Assembly: GCA_026707735.1 (NCBI GenBank)
Contig: JAPOWH010000010.1
Location: 62,001-126,000 of the forward strand
Direction: 5' to 3'
Length of the DNA: 64,000 bases
Source of the DNA: Gammaproteobacteria bacterium
GTDB taxonomy: Bacteria > Pseudomonadota > Gammaproteobacteria > Pseudomonadales > Azotimanducaceae
Positions 26,387 through 34,114 of the stretch are shown piece after piece; position 1 is the first letter of the stretch; each line of letters begins with the position of its first letter. The translations under genes and the position numbers were made by a program. The notes below the pieces were generated by a model. That model did no database searches, was not told the origin of the DNA, and worked only from the letters and a program-made list of their open reading frames with translations.

Positions 26387-26663
26387 AATCCACCATCTTT
26401 TCGAAGAAAAACTCGTATTTCAAATGACCCAGTCGAAACTCGTCGCCTTGGTTGCGATCTACAAGTTGCGATGCCTGGAACAGTCTCCAACCATCCTTGA
26501 GTGCTTCCAATCCGTTGGGATAGGGCGGTTCGTCGGCATCTCCTGGCATATATCGCTTTTGGCTTGTACCGTCGTACATGGACCAGCCTACAGTTCGCGC
26601 ATCTAGCGAGGAGTTGGCGAGGTAGAGCACCATTACTTGTTGTCGCAGATTCCGGGTGGACAT
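26379..26663 (-). CDS. Small conserved-looking protein coupled to PhyH gene
   Basis: A 94-residue protein of unknown function, overlapping the following PhyH start by eight bases. Visible features are a central NGLEALKDGWRLFQASQL segment and a C-terminal GHLKYEFFFEKMVDC ending. There is no membrane segment or signal. The 'GWRLFQ...YEFFFEK' pattern looks like a small alpha/beta fold, perhaps a partner of the oxygenase, but this is inferred only from coupling. Confidence 0.65.
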   Translation of the reverse strand: MSTRNLRQQVMVLYLANSSLDARTVGWSMYDGTSQKRYMPGDADEPPYPNGLEALKDGWRLFQASQLVDRNQGDEFRLGHLKYEFFFEKMVDCD

Positions 26664-26694
26664 ATCTCAGTTCAACGGTGCTACCATTCTCACG

Positions 26695-27060
26695 ATGAAG
26701 AGAATCATTCTAGTCGTGGCTGTTGTTGGCGGTCTCATTCTGCCAAACGCTTGCGCTACTACGGAATTTCAGGGCATTTCGTTGGTAGCGAGCGGAGACT
26801 TGACATTCCCAGAAGCAGCCAAAAGCGCGGGAATTACATACGGCGTGGTCATCGTTCAGTACGACGTACGAACTGACGGTACGGTGGCAAACGCTGAAGT
26901 TGTAAGCTCCGACCCACCGGGGTATTTTGAAGAGGAAGCACTTCGGTTCGTTCGCGCCTGGCGATTTCGACCTGCTCACGAGAACGGACAGCCTATAGAG
27001 CTCCAGAACGTCGAAAGTAGCATCGGGTTCGAGCTCGATGAAGACGATCAATCGCAGTAA
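26695..27060 (+). CDS. TonB C-terminal-domain protein, exported
   Basis: A 121-residue protein from the ATG at 26695; an upstream in-frame ATG would overlap the divergent gene. A signal peptide (MKRIILVVAVVGGLILPNACA) is followed by one TonB C-terminal-like domain with YDVRTDGTVANAEVVSSDPPGYFEEEALRFVRAWRFRPA, the 'G.V....V..S.P.G.F...A..A...WRF.P' pattern. It lacks the proline-rich linker and membrane anchor of true TonB, so it is probably a periplasmic stand-alone domain and not an energy transducer. Confidence 0.78.
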   Translation: MKRIILVVAVVGGLILPNACATTEFQGISLVASGDLTFPEAAKSAGITYGVVIVQYDVRTDGTVANAEVVSSDPPGYFEEEALRFVRAWRFRPAHENGQPIELQNVESSIGFELDEDDQSQ

Positions 27061-27075
27061 GTCTTCGCACACACC

Positions 27076-27600
27076 CTACTTTGAAGCCGTCTCCAAACCT
27101 GTTGCAATGTCGGTCATATCGGAATTGCACTGCCTCCAGGTCCAGTGAAACCAAGTGAGTGTTATGAATGCCACGAGTGGACCAATCAGCATTCTGAAAA
27201 TGACCGCGATATAGAAGAGAGGCTCTGCTCCGTCTTGCATTGCTGAAAACAATCTAAACGAAGTAATGCCGAGGTAGCCTAAAGAGAAGACGACCACTAA
27301 CCAGAAGATCACACGAGCGTAGACCGCAAAAGTAAAGGAGCCTTGTACTTGCGTGTTCCCGTCAACTTCACTGATTTTTACATACAGTATTGGTTTGCCA
27401 ATGTGCAGGAATGGAACTCGCAACCTAAACAGCACCGCTGTGTTTTTGAAAACAAAGGCAACGATGCCGTTGGTTTTCCTAAAGACGGCGCGTATGAACG
27501 AAAGTTTCTTGAGTTCCTTTAAGAGGCTCCGAGAATCCTTCTTCGTGGAATATTGGAATTTGACCCCTCGGAAGGCGAACTTTAGCGTGTTGAATAGCAT
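27076..27600 (-). CDS. Hypothetical two-helix membrane protein
   Basis: A 174-residue protein of unknown function. A basic N-terminal region (RGVKFQYSTKKDSRSLLKELKKL) precedes two hydrophobic helices at about 95-113 (VIFWLVVVFSLGYLGITSF) and 129-149 (IAVIFRMLIGPLVAFITLTWF). It lies 15 bases downstream of the amidase stop on the same strand and may share its transcript. Confidence 0.6.
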   Translation of the reverse strand: MLFNTLKFAFRGVKFQYSTKKDSRSLLKELKKLSFIRAVFRKTNGIVAFVFKNTAVLFRLRVPFLHIGKPILYVKISEVDGNTQVQGSFTFAVYARVIFWLVVVFSLGYLGITSFRLFSAMQDGAEPLFYIAVIFRMLIGPLVAFITLTWFHWTWRQCNSDMTDIATGLETASK

Positions 27601-27614
27601 GAATTTGTTGGTCG

Positions 27615-29024
27615 CTAGTTGTTCAGTTCTAGAAGCTGCGGTTGTTCAGCTTGAAAATTGGTTACTGACTCCATAGCCTTTGACACTCTCAGAAGGAAGT
27701 GGTCTTGGCGGATGGGGGCGATTACTTGAATGCCTACGGGCAGTCCGGAATGGAATCCTGCAGGGAGAGAAAGGGTCGGAAGGCCAGTGATCGATATGAG
27801 GCTGCAAGACTCCATCCATTCAATGTAGTTGGACATTTGTCGACCTTCGATCTCCCGTACCCAGTCGACCTCCACTGGAAACGGCATAACTTGCGTTGTA
27901 GGTCCAATCCAGACATCGTAGTTAAGGAAGAACTCAATAATCTGGTTTACCAAATTGGACCGTGCGGCCATTGCCCACTCCAAGTCCTCGAGCTGCAACG
28001 CATTTCCAGCATCAATGTTCCACCGTATGGTTTGCTTCAGTTCTTTGAATTCGTTTGCGCTAAAGTTGAAAAACCGTTTGCGAAATCCAATACCTCTCAA
28101 AATGTGGAAGATTCTTCGGCCGTCGGCGAGGTTCGGCGTGTCAACACATACGTGGGCACCTTCACGTTCCAGAATAGCAGCAAACGATGAAATAGCCTCT
28201 CGCACGGGCTTTTCAACCGGAAGCAACCCAAAGTCCTCAGAGAAGGCGACCTTAAGCCCTTTGAGGCTAACAGGCGGCAGTTCCTTGAATTCTGAACCTG
28301 GCGTATCGAGTGCCCTGGGTGCTCTTGAGTCGGGACCGGCCAAAACGGAGAATAGGAGCGCAACATCGTCAACTGTGCGCGCCATGGGACCCAATTGGGA
28401 CAAGTCTGTCCATGGATCGGCATGCGGACCTTGCGGTACCCTGCCCGCAGATGGCCGAAATCCAACAACATTGCAAAATGCAGCAGGATTGCGAAGTGAT
28501 CCACCGGTATCGCTCCCATCCGCGATAGGTATTATCCTGGAAGCGAGTGCGGCGGCTGCTCCACCGCTGCTTCCTCCTACAGTTCGCGTTAGGTCGTAGG
28601 GATTCCTAGTCGCCCCAAAGACCCGATTGAATGTGTGCGATCCTGCGCCAAACTCGGGCACATTGGTCTTGCCCACCATTACTGCCCCTGCGTTTCTCAT
28701 GCGAGAGACAATCCAAGCATCATGTTTTGGAAGAAAGTTGGCCAACGGGGGGAACCCATAGGTTGTTCGAATATTCTTGGTGGAAAGGAGATCTTTGTGA
28801 GCGACAGGAAGGCCAAACAGTGCTTTGTCTAATTTACTCTTCGAATCGAGTTCAATTGCCGTTTGCAGAGCTGATTCAAACGTAGTGGTTACGATCGCGT
28901 TGATCTTGGGGTTTAGGCGTTCGATTTGCGCGACATGTGCTTCGAGTAGCTCGCGGCAAGACAACTCCCGTTTTCGCAAGAGCACTAGCATTTCGCTAGC
29001 GGAAAGCCGGCAAAGATCGTTCAA
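27615..29024 (-). CDS. Amidase (amidase signature family)
   Basis: A 469-residue amidase. The Ser-cis-Ser-Lys triad is complete: Lys77 in HKDLL, Ser152 in GGSSGG, and nucleophile Ser176 in SDTGGSLRNPA. The N-terminal helix LSCRELLEAHVAQIERLNPKINAIV is typical. The family hydrolyses varied amides; GatA is unlikely because there is no gatB or gatC nearby and the position of the gene is isolated. The best start is a TTG at 29024 without a strong ribosome binding site, so the N-terminus is uncertain by a few residues. Confidence 0.9.
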   Translation of the reverse strand: MNDLCRLSASEMLVLLRKRELSCRELLEAHVAQIERLNPKINAIVTTTFESALQTAIELDSKSKLDKALFGLPVAHKDLLSTKNIRTTYGFPPLANFLPKHDAWIVSRMRNAGAVMVGKTNVPEFGAGSHTFNRVFGATRNPYDLTRTVGGSSGGAAAALASRIIPIADGSDTGGSLRNPAAFCNVVGFRPSAGRVPQGPHADPWTDLSQLGPMARTVDDVALLFSVLAGPDSRAPRALDTPGSEFKELPPVSLKGLKVAFSEDFGLLPVEKPVREAISSFAAILEREGAHVCVDTPNLADGRRIFHILRGIGFRKRFFNFSANEFKELKQTIRWNIDAGNALQLEDLEWAMAARSNLVNQIIEFFLNYDVWIGPTTQVMPFPVEVDWVREIEGRQMSNYIEWMESCSLISITGLPTLSLPAGFHSGLPVGIQVIAPIRQDHFLLRVSKAMESVTNFQAEQPQLLELNN

Positions 29025-29065
29025 AATATTAAGTCTTACTCGCCGTTGATAGTGGGAGGAATTAC

Positions 29066-29341
29066 TTGATCAGCGTGACAATGATAGACGTGGATACTTA
29101 CCGAGTAGACATTGAAGGCTCTTTGGCAACAACCGCTGAGGTCCGTATGACTAACGAATGCTATCTCATGCTCTCAGGAGGGCGTTTCACTCACGAATGG
29201 ACTATCGTCCAAGTTTGTAGAGAGCTTATTTCTGCCGACACATTTGATTGGACGCAATCGAAATTTAGCATTGACGCGCTGACTGAAACCCATCCCAATG
29301 TGATTCGAAATGCAAAGGCGCTCCTTTTGGACTCGAGCTGA
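29066..29341 (+). CDS. Small hypothetical protein
   Basis: A 91-residue soluble protein of unknown function. The TTG start is supported by GGGAGGA at 29054-29060, five bases upstream; an ATG at 29081 is the alternative. The sequence opens with a short beta-rich part (VTMIDVDTYRVDIEGSLATTAEV) and ends with DALTETHPNVIRNAKALLLD. It is divergent from the amidase and convergent with the nitroreductase. Confidence 0.6.
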   Translation: MISVTMIDVDTYRVDIEGSLATTAEVRMTNECYLMLSGGRFTHEWTIVQVCRELISADTFDWTQSKFSIDALTETHPNVIRNAKALLLDSS

Positions 29342-29353
29342 GATACGGCGAGG

Positions 29354-29986
29354 TCAATTGTTCGGGTCGAATTGATTCCAGTGGGAGATACCGTCTATTG
29401 GATTGCGCAATGCGCGCTTGAATGATGTTCCGATGGTCCAGGCGACCGGTAGTAGAGCCACTTGTGTCAGATTTGCGGGTATGTTTAGCAGACGAGCCGC
29501 TTCATTTTCGGATCCCAAATGCAAAGTAGTCAGGCACGAACCAAGCCCACGGGCTCGCAGCGCAAGCTGGAAGCTCCAAACCGCCGGATAGATAGATGCA
29601 TAGAATCCGGCGCCAAATCCTCCATTCTGGACACGACCAAGAATGCAGGGGATGACGTGAATAGGCACTTCATGCAAATGATCCATTAGATAGAGAGCCG
29701 ACTCGAACACTCTCTTTGTTTGACCCTCGGGGACATTGGAAACTGTTGAACTTAGGTAGGGTTCGGCGTTTTTTCGGTAGAGTTCGGCAAGTTTGCTTCG
29801 AACAGCCGCGTCGTCGACGATTACCCATCGCCACGTTTGAGAATTGGATCCAGTTGGAGCTTGAATTGCCAAATTGAGGCATTCATTGATCACCTTTCGA
29901 GGAACAATTCGGTTTAGGTCGAGTCGTTTTCGCACACTGCGCGTTGTTCCAAGCAGCTCGTCGCACATGCCTACATCAAGTTTCAT
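29354..29986 (-). CDS. Nitroreductase-family flavoprotein
   Basis: A 210-residue FMN-dependent oxidoreductase. The RSVRKRLDLNRIVPRK opening, APTGSNSQTWRWVIVDD phosphate/FMN-binding loop, and ALRARGLGSCLTTLHLGSENEAARLLNIP are family hallmarks. I chose the ATG at 29986 because GGGAGG lies six bases upstream; a TTG two codons earlier overlaps that site. The physiological substrate is unknown. It is a single gene with a long non-coding stretch upstream. Confidence 0.88.
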   Translation of the reverse strand: MKLDVGMCDELLGTTRSVRKRLDLNRIVPRKVINECLNLAIQAPTGSNSQTWRWVIVDDAAVRSKLAELYRKNAEPYLSSTVSNVPEGQTKRVFESALYLMDHLHEVPIHVIPCILGRVQNGGFGAGFYASIYPAVWSFQLALRARGLGSCLTTLHLGSENEAARLLNIPANLTQVALLPVAWTIGTSFKRALRNPIDGISHWNQFDPNN

Positions 29987-30541
29987 TCGCAACCTCCCTT
30001 CTTCAATTTGGAGCTTTCATTTCCCGGAGTGATTCTAATCGGGCCGGACAATTCAAGAAACTTGCGACCGATGGCAAGCACCCAAGCGCACTCAGTTAAG
30101 CGCTATCGCGACAAAAACCAAATTGACTTCTGCCGAGGAAATAAGTTTTTTCTAACAAGCTTTTGGAAATTTCTGGACTCTTGAATTTTGTTTTGGACGT
30201 TACACGGTCCAATAGATGTAAAGGCGATTGTATGTAAGGTGCCGAGAATGTGATTGCTAAGCACCAATCTGGACTAACAGGACGAATTCAAAAATTCATT
30301 CGAATGTTCAATGACAGTTTGCATTTGTAATGAGATGACTCAGAATTCCATTTATATTGTTACTAACAAGAAACCTACTAAGTTGAAACCAAGAATTTGT
30401 AGGTTTTTTGTTTCATTTGATAATATATGAATGGAATATGTGCTATTCAACGTCAGTCGAATCAGAATTGGTCCATTGACGTGCAAGAGTCCGATTGGCG
30501 CACGGATCCAACAATGCAGGAAATAAAGGGAAGGAACACCT
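29987..30541. other. 555-base non-coding region ending in a terminator-like hairpin
   Basis: No convincing ORF on either strand. It is visibly AT-rich compared with its neighbours, especially past 30100. It contains a possible GGTGC/GCACC stem near 30238-30267, a 10-bp palindrome CATTCGAATG near 30297-30306, and the terminator-like hairpin at 30371-30409. A small RNA on the plus strand ending at that hairpin would explain the layout; this is inference. Confidence 0.4.
30371..30409 (+). terminator. Rho-independent terminator-like hairpin
   Basis: AAACCTAC at 30371-30378 and GTAGGTTT at 30399-30406 form an 8-bp stem with a 20-base loop, extended by A-T pairs into a run of six T (30404-30409). 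No protein gene ends just upstream on the plus strand: the nearest stop is more than 1 kb away. It may therefore end a non-coding transcript or lie in the leader of the gene at 30542. Confidence 0.45.
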
Positions 30542-30895
30542 ATGGATTTTGCAGAATATATTGCAAATGAGCGCATGCGAATTAGTGCGAAGAAACGCGA
30601 GATTGAAAAGCAAATCGCCCAACTTCATGCGCAAGACGCCGAACTCGATGGAGAGTTGGTGGCAATTCAAGCATACGAAAATGCTAAACGTGGAAAGCGG
30701 AAGATTGGCGAAATGAGGCGCGAGGGAGTCATCGACGCCGTTCGTTCGACTCCGGGGATTCAACGTGCCGGAATTTGTGATCGGCTAGGTGCGCGTACTG
30801 ACAGTCAGAAGCAAGCGATTAGTGGTACCTTGACGGCTCTCATCAAGGAAGGAGTGATTCGTCGGGAAGGAACTCGATCTTACTACATCAACTAA
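30542..30895 (+). CDS. Coiled-coil winged-helix protein
   Basis: A 117-residue protein. Residues 8-50 form a charged heptad-like helix (ISAKKREIEKQIAQLHAQDAELDGELVAI, read in parts), suited to dimerisation. Residues 54-117 resemble a winged helix: helix-turn-helix STPGIQRAGICDRLG, recognition-type helix KQAISGTLTALIKEGVI, then wing RREGTRSYYIN. It is probably a DNA-binding regulator. The ATG has AAGGGAAGGAA just upstream. It stands alone after a long non-coding region and is followed by a 15-bp hairpin. Confidence 0.7.
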   Translation: MDFAEYIANERMRISAKKREIEKQIAQLHAQDAELDGELVAIQAYENAKRGKRKIGEMRREGVIDAVRSTPGIQRAGICDRLGARTDSQKQAISGTLTALIKEGVIRREGTRSYYIN

Positions 30896-30965
30896 CAACT
30901 TCCCCACGATTTCCAATATTTGTTGTCGATAGTTTCCCAATTTGGGAACTAGCACAACTTAAGCA

Positions 30966-31003
30966 AGAGGCTTGTATGCCAGTATCGAGGCATACAAGCC
31001 TCT
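30966..31003. repeat. Perfect 15-bp inverted repeat (hairpin)
   Basis: AGAGGCTTGTATGCC (30966-30980) and its exact reverse complement GGCATACAAGCCTCT (30989-31003) flank an eight-base loop. It lies 70 bases past the stop of the winged-helix gene and 190 bases past the end of the minus-strand MBL-fold gene. Neither side has a clear T-run, so it is either a bidirectional terminator of unusual form, an mRNA 3'-end stabiliser, or a protein-binding site. The remaining 30896-31194 shows nothing else. Confidence 0.6.
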
Positions 31004-31194
31004 GTAACAATTGACTTGGAAGAATTGCGCAAGAAGGTCTAGCTATTGCTTATCGTCTTGTTTTCTTTTTGTATTTCGTTTTCTCGGACGGCTGTTGCCA
31101 TTCGTGCCACGAACGATCTTCCCTCGACGAGTACGAATATCTCCTTTTCCCAAGATTCCCTCTCCTATGGTGGATTGACTGTCAGTGCTTGAAT

Positions 31195-32139
31195 TTAGAG
31201 TCCCCAGCACTCCAAATCGTCAGGGAAGATTATAGTTCCATCGTAATCTTTCTCTACTTCGTCGCGAGTCCTCGATTCACGTCCAAAAGTCCGCCATCCC
31301 CTGCCTCCCAATACGATGAATCTTGCATCAGCTGCGGCAGAGATCTTTCCAATTTCTCTAGGAAGTAAGAACCTGTCCGTCGGAGGCCCCACGACGCCCA
31401 CCGGCAAAGTATGCGAATAGACGATTACGTCGGCGTCCGATGCAAACTCGGCAAGTACTCCCTTGCGATTGCTAAGGCTCAGTGCAAAGACCAATGAACT
31501 GTCGCCTATGTCAATACGCCAGGCGAGTGTTGGTGTAGCCCCATGGTGGACGGGTATTGCAGAAAGGATGAATTCATCTGTGCCGAATTCCGCCCATCTC
31601 TTGTAGCCTTTGGCCATAACGTCTCTTGTTCGCAACTGGTAGCCGTTTGGACTTCGGATGGACATTAACGGCGCAAGAGAGGGAAAGGGACCCTCCTCAC
31701 TGGTCAGACGCGAGAGGAAATCGGTAGTGGATAGATGGTCTTCGTCACCCGTTGGACCCAGGATGGTGAGAGGATCTTCACGATAGGCACGTCTAGATCC
31801 CACAAGCAAGGCAGGTAAGTCGGAAGTTTGCGTGACTGAAGTCTGCGTTAGGACTATTGCCTCTAGATCTTTGAAGTCCGCATTGCTTTGATCAAATCGA
31901 ACTGCGGTACCTGACCCAGCATTGACAAGCAGGATTGCTCTTTGATCCACCCAGACCAAATAGCTTTCCGCTCCCCGGTCGTTGTGTAGGTCTAGATCGC
32001 CCGATCCCAATATTTGCACCCAGATTCCTTCTTCGCCACAATAGTTTTGACTGGCCAGCTGCGCAGCGATTGGAACAGAAATCGCTAGGATCAGTGCGCA
32101 AATAAAGGCGCGGGATTGTCGTAGCGAGCTAGAAATCAC
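31195..32139 (-). CDS. Metallo-beta-lactamase-fold protein without metal ligands
   Basis: A 314-residue exported protein. The GTG at 32139 is preceded by GGAG with a seven-base spacer and overlaps the nadE stop; two upstream ATGs give longer forms. A signal peptide (FICALILAISVPIAAQ) comes first. The fold order is that of RNase Z/phosphodiesterase-like MBL proteins: ILGSGDLDL, YLVWVDQRAILLVNAGSG, DLEAIVLTQ, IPVHHG and a C-terminal ECWGL. However, the HxHxDH motif reads Q99-T-S101-V-T103-Q104, the distal ligand regions read FALSLS and LGGRG, and only HHG remains. A hydrolytic role is unlikely; a binding role is suggested. Confidence 0.75.
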   Translation of the reverse strand: MISSSLRQSRAFICALILAISVPIAAQLASQNYCGEEGIWVQILGSGDLDLHNDRGAESYLVWVDQRAILLVNAGSGTAVRFDQSNADFKDLEAIVLTQTSVTQTSDLPALLVGSRRAYREDPLTILGPTGDEDHLSTTDFLSRLTSEEGPFPSLAPLMSIRSPNGYQLRTRDVMAKGYKRWAEFGTDEFILSAIPVHHGATPTLAWRIDIGDSSLVFALSLSNRKGVLAEFASDADVIVYSHTLPVGVVGPPTDRFLLPREIGKISAAADARFIVLGGRGWRTFGRESRTRDEVEKDYDGTIIFPDDLECWGL

Positions 32140-34042
32140 GAATTGACTCCAAGAGTTGAAGACATTGGGCTTCATCGGGCATTCGCCAATCACCTCGAGG
32201 GGATAGATTAACTGTACCTACTTTTGGTCCTGCGGGAAGAACAGTTCGTTTGAATTGATTCTTGCAGAATCGTTCCCAGAAGATCGCTAAGAATTTTTTG
32301 ATTTCGTTGTCTTGATATTTCTCCAGAAAAGCAATTCTGGCGATTGCATAAAGCTTTTGTAGTCCAGCTCCTGTTCGCAAATAGTGGTACAGAAAGAAGT
32401 CATGCACTTCGTACGGACCCAGAATTTCCTCAGTCCGTTGCTGAATTTCGCCAGGAAGAGACGGAACTAACTCTGGGGAAATTGGTGTCTTGACAATTCG
32501 ATGCAAGACCTTGGCAAGCGCACTAGGAGCTCGTCTCTCGGCGTACCACTTGACTACGTGGGCCACAAGTGTCTTGGGTACGCTGACATTTACGTTGTAT
32601 GAACTCATATGGTCGCCGTTGAAGGTGCACCAGCCCAAAGCCAATTCCGATAGATCACCTGTGCCAACTACGATTCCGTCGTGCATGTTTGCCAAATCGA
32701 AAAGAATTTTGGTGCGCTCGCGAGCTTGCGCATTTTCTAATGTCAGGTCAACTCCGCCGTCGTGCTCCAACAATCCCAGATGGTTATCGACCGAATGTCG
32801 AATGTCCAACTCCACGAGTTTCGTTCCTGTAGCTGAAGCCAAAAGGTGCACAGATTCCAATGTGTGTTCAGAAGTCCCAGGGCCTGGCATAGTGACAGGA
32901 ATGAGACTGTCAGTGCTCCCGCCCAGTCGCTGCAAGGCGTCGAGACAAACGAGAAAGGCAAGTGTAGAGTCCAATCCGCCAGAAAGACCGAGTACAAGCG
33001 ACTTAGCATTGGCCGAGACGAGCCTCCGCAACAATCCCGAACTCTGGATTTGCAGCACCTCTGCTGTTCGCGATGACAACTCCGCGCCCTCACTGGGGAC
33101 AAAAGGCTGTGAGGGATAGGTCCGAGTTGTCGTCGGCAGAGGTGCTTGTATGCAACACGGAACGACCGTCAGATTTGATGCCGCAGTCGCCATCCTATAG
33201 GTGGATGTACGACGACGTTCATAGCGTAGTTTGTCGACATCGACATCCACGACCAACGTCGTTTCGTTGATGCAGAATCGTTCGGATTCGCCGAGAACCA
33301 TGCCATTTTCGCAAGCCAAGAGATGGCCGCTGAACACTGTGTCCTTAGTGGATTCGTATATGCCGCAACTTGCGTACAGATAGGCACAAATGCACTTGGC
33401 GCTTTGATTTGAGACGAGGGCTCTGCGATAGTCGGCTTTTGCCACCAACTCGTTGCTTGCCGAAAGGTTAAGCACTAGCAACGCGCCATTCAAGCAGTGT
33501 TCTATGGAAGGCGAGTTAGGTATCCACAGATCCTCACAAATTTCGATGGCAAAAGTAGAACCACTCACTTGAAATCCCTGATCGCGGCTCAATCGGAAGC
33601 TGTGTTCCCCGATGTCCACGTCTTCCAGAACTCCGTTTCCCGTGTCAAACCAGCGATGTTCGTAGAACTCGTTGTGGTTGGGTATTGCACATTTTGGAAC
33701 GGCACCGATGATCGTTCCATTTGCGCAAACTACGCCGCAGTTGTACATTTTTCCGTTGGGGAAATGGATGGGTGCCCCAACCACAAGCGCCGTTTCCTCG
33801 GTGCGTTTTGCAAGCCAATCCAGCGCTTCGTAGCATTCGTCAAGCAAGTTGTCGCTGTAGAAAAGATCTTCGCAGCTATATCCAGTGATGGAGAGCTCAG
33901 GAGTAAGTACTATGCTGCATCCTGCCTCCCTTAGACTCTCGTACAGGTCTCCGATCCTAGTGGCATTCTGCATTGGGCTCGCCAACTCAACAATTGGCGC
34001 GGCGGCCGCAATTCGAATGAATCCAAATTCCTGATAGTTCAT
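32129..34042 (-). CDS. nadE: Glutamine-dependent NAD+ synthetase
   Basis: A 637-residue two-domain enzyme that makes NAD+ from deamido-NAD using glutamine. The N-terminal nitrilase-like glutaminase has the Glu-Lys-Cys triad: Glu49 in TPELSITGY, Lys117 in VPKCAIP, Cys169 in EICEDLW. The C-terminal synthetase has the PP-loop LGLSGGLDSTLAFLV and GTGDLSELALGWCTFNGDHMSSYNV, read in parts. The length corresponds to the large, mycobacterial-type NadE. It is divergent from the acyl-CoA dehydrogenases and overlaps the MBL-fold gene by 11 bases. Confidence 0.95.
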   Translation of the reverse strand: MNYQEFGFIRIAAAAPIVELASPMQNATRIGDLYESLREAGCSIVLTPELSITGYSCEDLFYSDNLLDECYEALDWLAKRTEETALVVGAPIHFPNGKMYNCGVVCANGTIIGAVPKCAIPNHNEFYEHRWFDTGNGVLEDVDIGEHSFRLSRDQGFQVSGSTFAIEICEDLWIPNSPSIEHCLNGALLVLNLSASNELVAKADYRRALVSNQSAKCICAYLYASCGIYESTKDTVFSGHLLACENGMVLGESERFCINETTLVVDVDVDKLRYERRRTSTYRMATAASNLTVVPCCIQAPLPTTTRTYPSQPFVPSEGAELSSRTAEVLQIQSSGLLRRLVSANAKSLVLGLSGGLDSTLAFLVCLDALQRLGGSTDSLIPVTMPGPGTSEHTLESVHLLASATGTKLVELDIRHSVDNHLGLLEHDGGVDLTLENAQARERTKILFDLANMHDGIVVGTGDLSELALGWCTFNGDHMSSYNVNVSVPKTLVAHVVKWYAERRAPSALAKVLHRIVKTPISPELVPSLPGEIQQRTEEILGPYEVHDFFLYHYLRTGAGLQKLYAIARIAFLEKYQDNEIKKFLAIFWERFCKNQFKRTVLPAGPKVGTVNLSPRGDWRMPDEAQCLQLLESIRDF

Positions 34043-34114
34043 GGGGCAAGTCTATATCACCGAGTAAAATCCAAGCCCCAAACCAAGCCGCAACCGTTCA
34101 AGTTAGGAGGACTA

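Noticed and set aside
27615-29024. Amidase as GatA of the tRNA amidotransferase
   Set aside because: No gatB or gatC is adjacent, and the sequence fits the broad amidase family equally well.
30443-30763. 106-codon minus-strand frame opposite the winged-helix gene
   Set aside because: It covers the coiled-coil coding region in antisense, lacks a ribosome binding site, and has no recognisable features.
33515-33525. GTATCCACAG as a DnaA box near parS
   Set aside because: A single one-mismatch copy inside nadE; no cluster of boxes and no dnaA/dnaN nearby, so no origin is indicated in the window.
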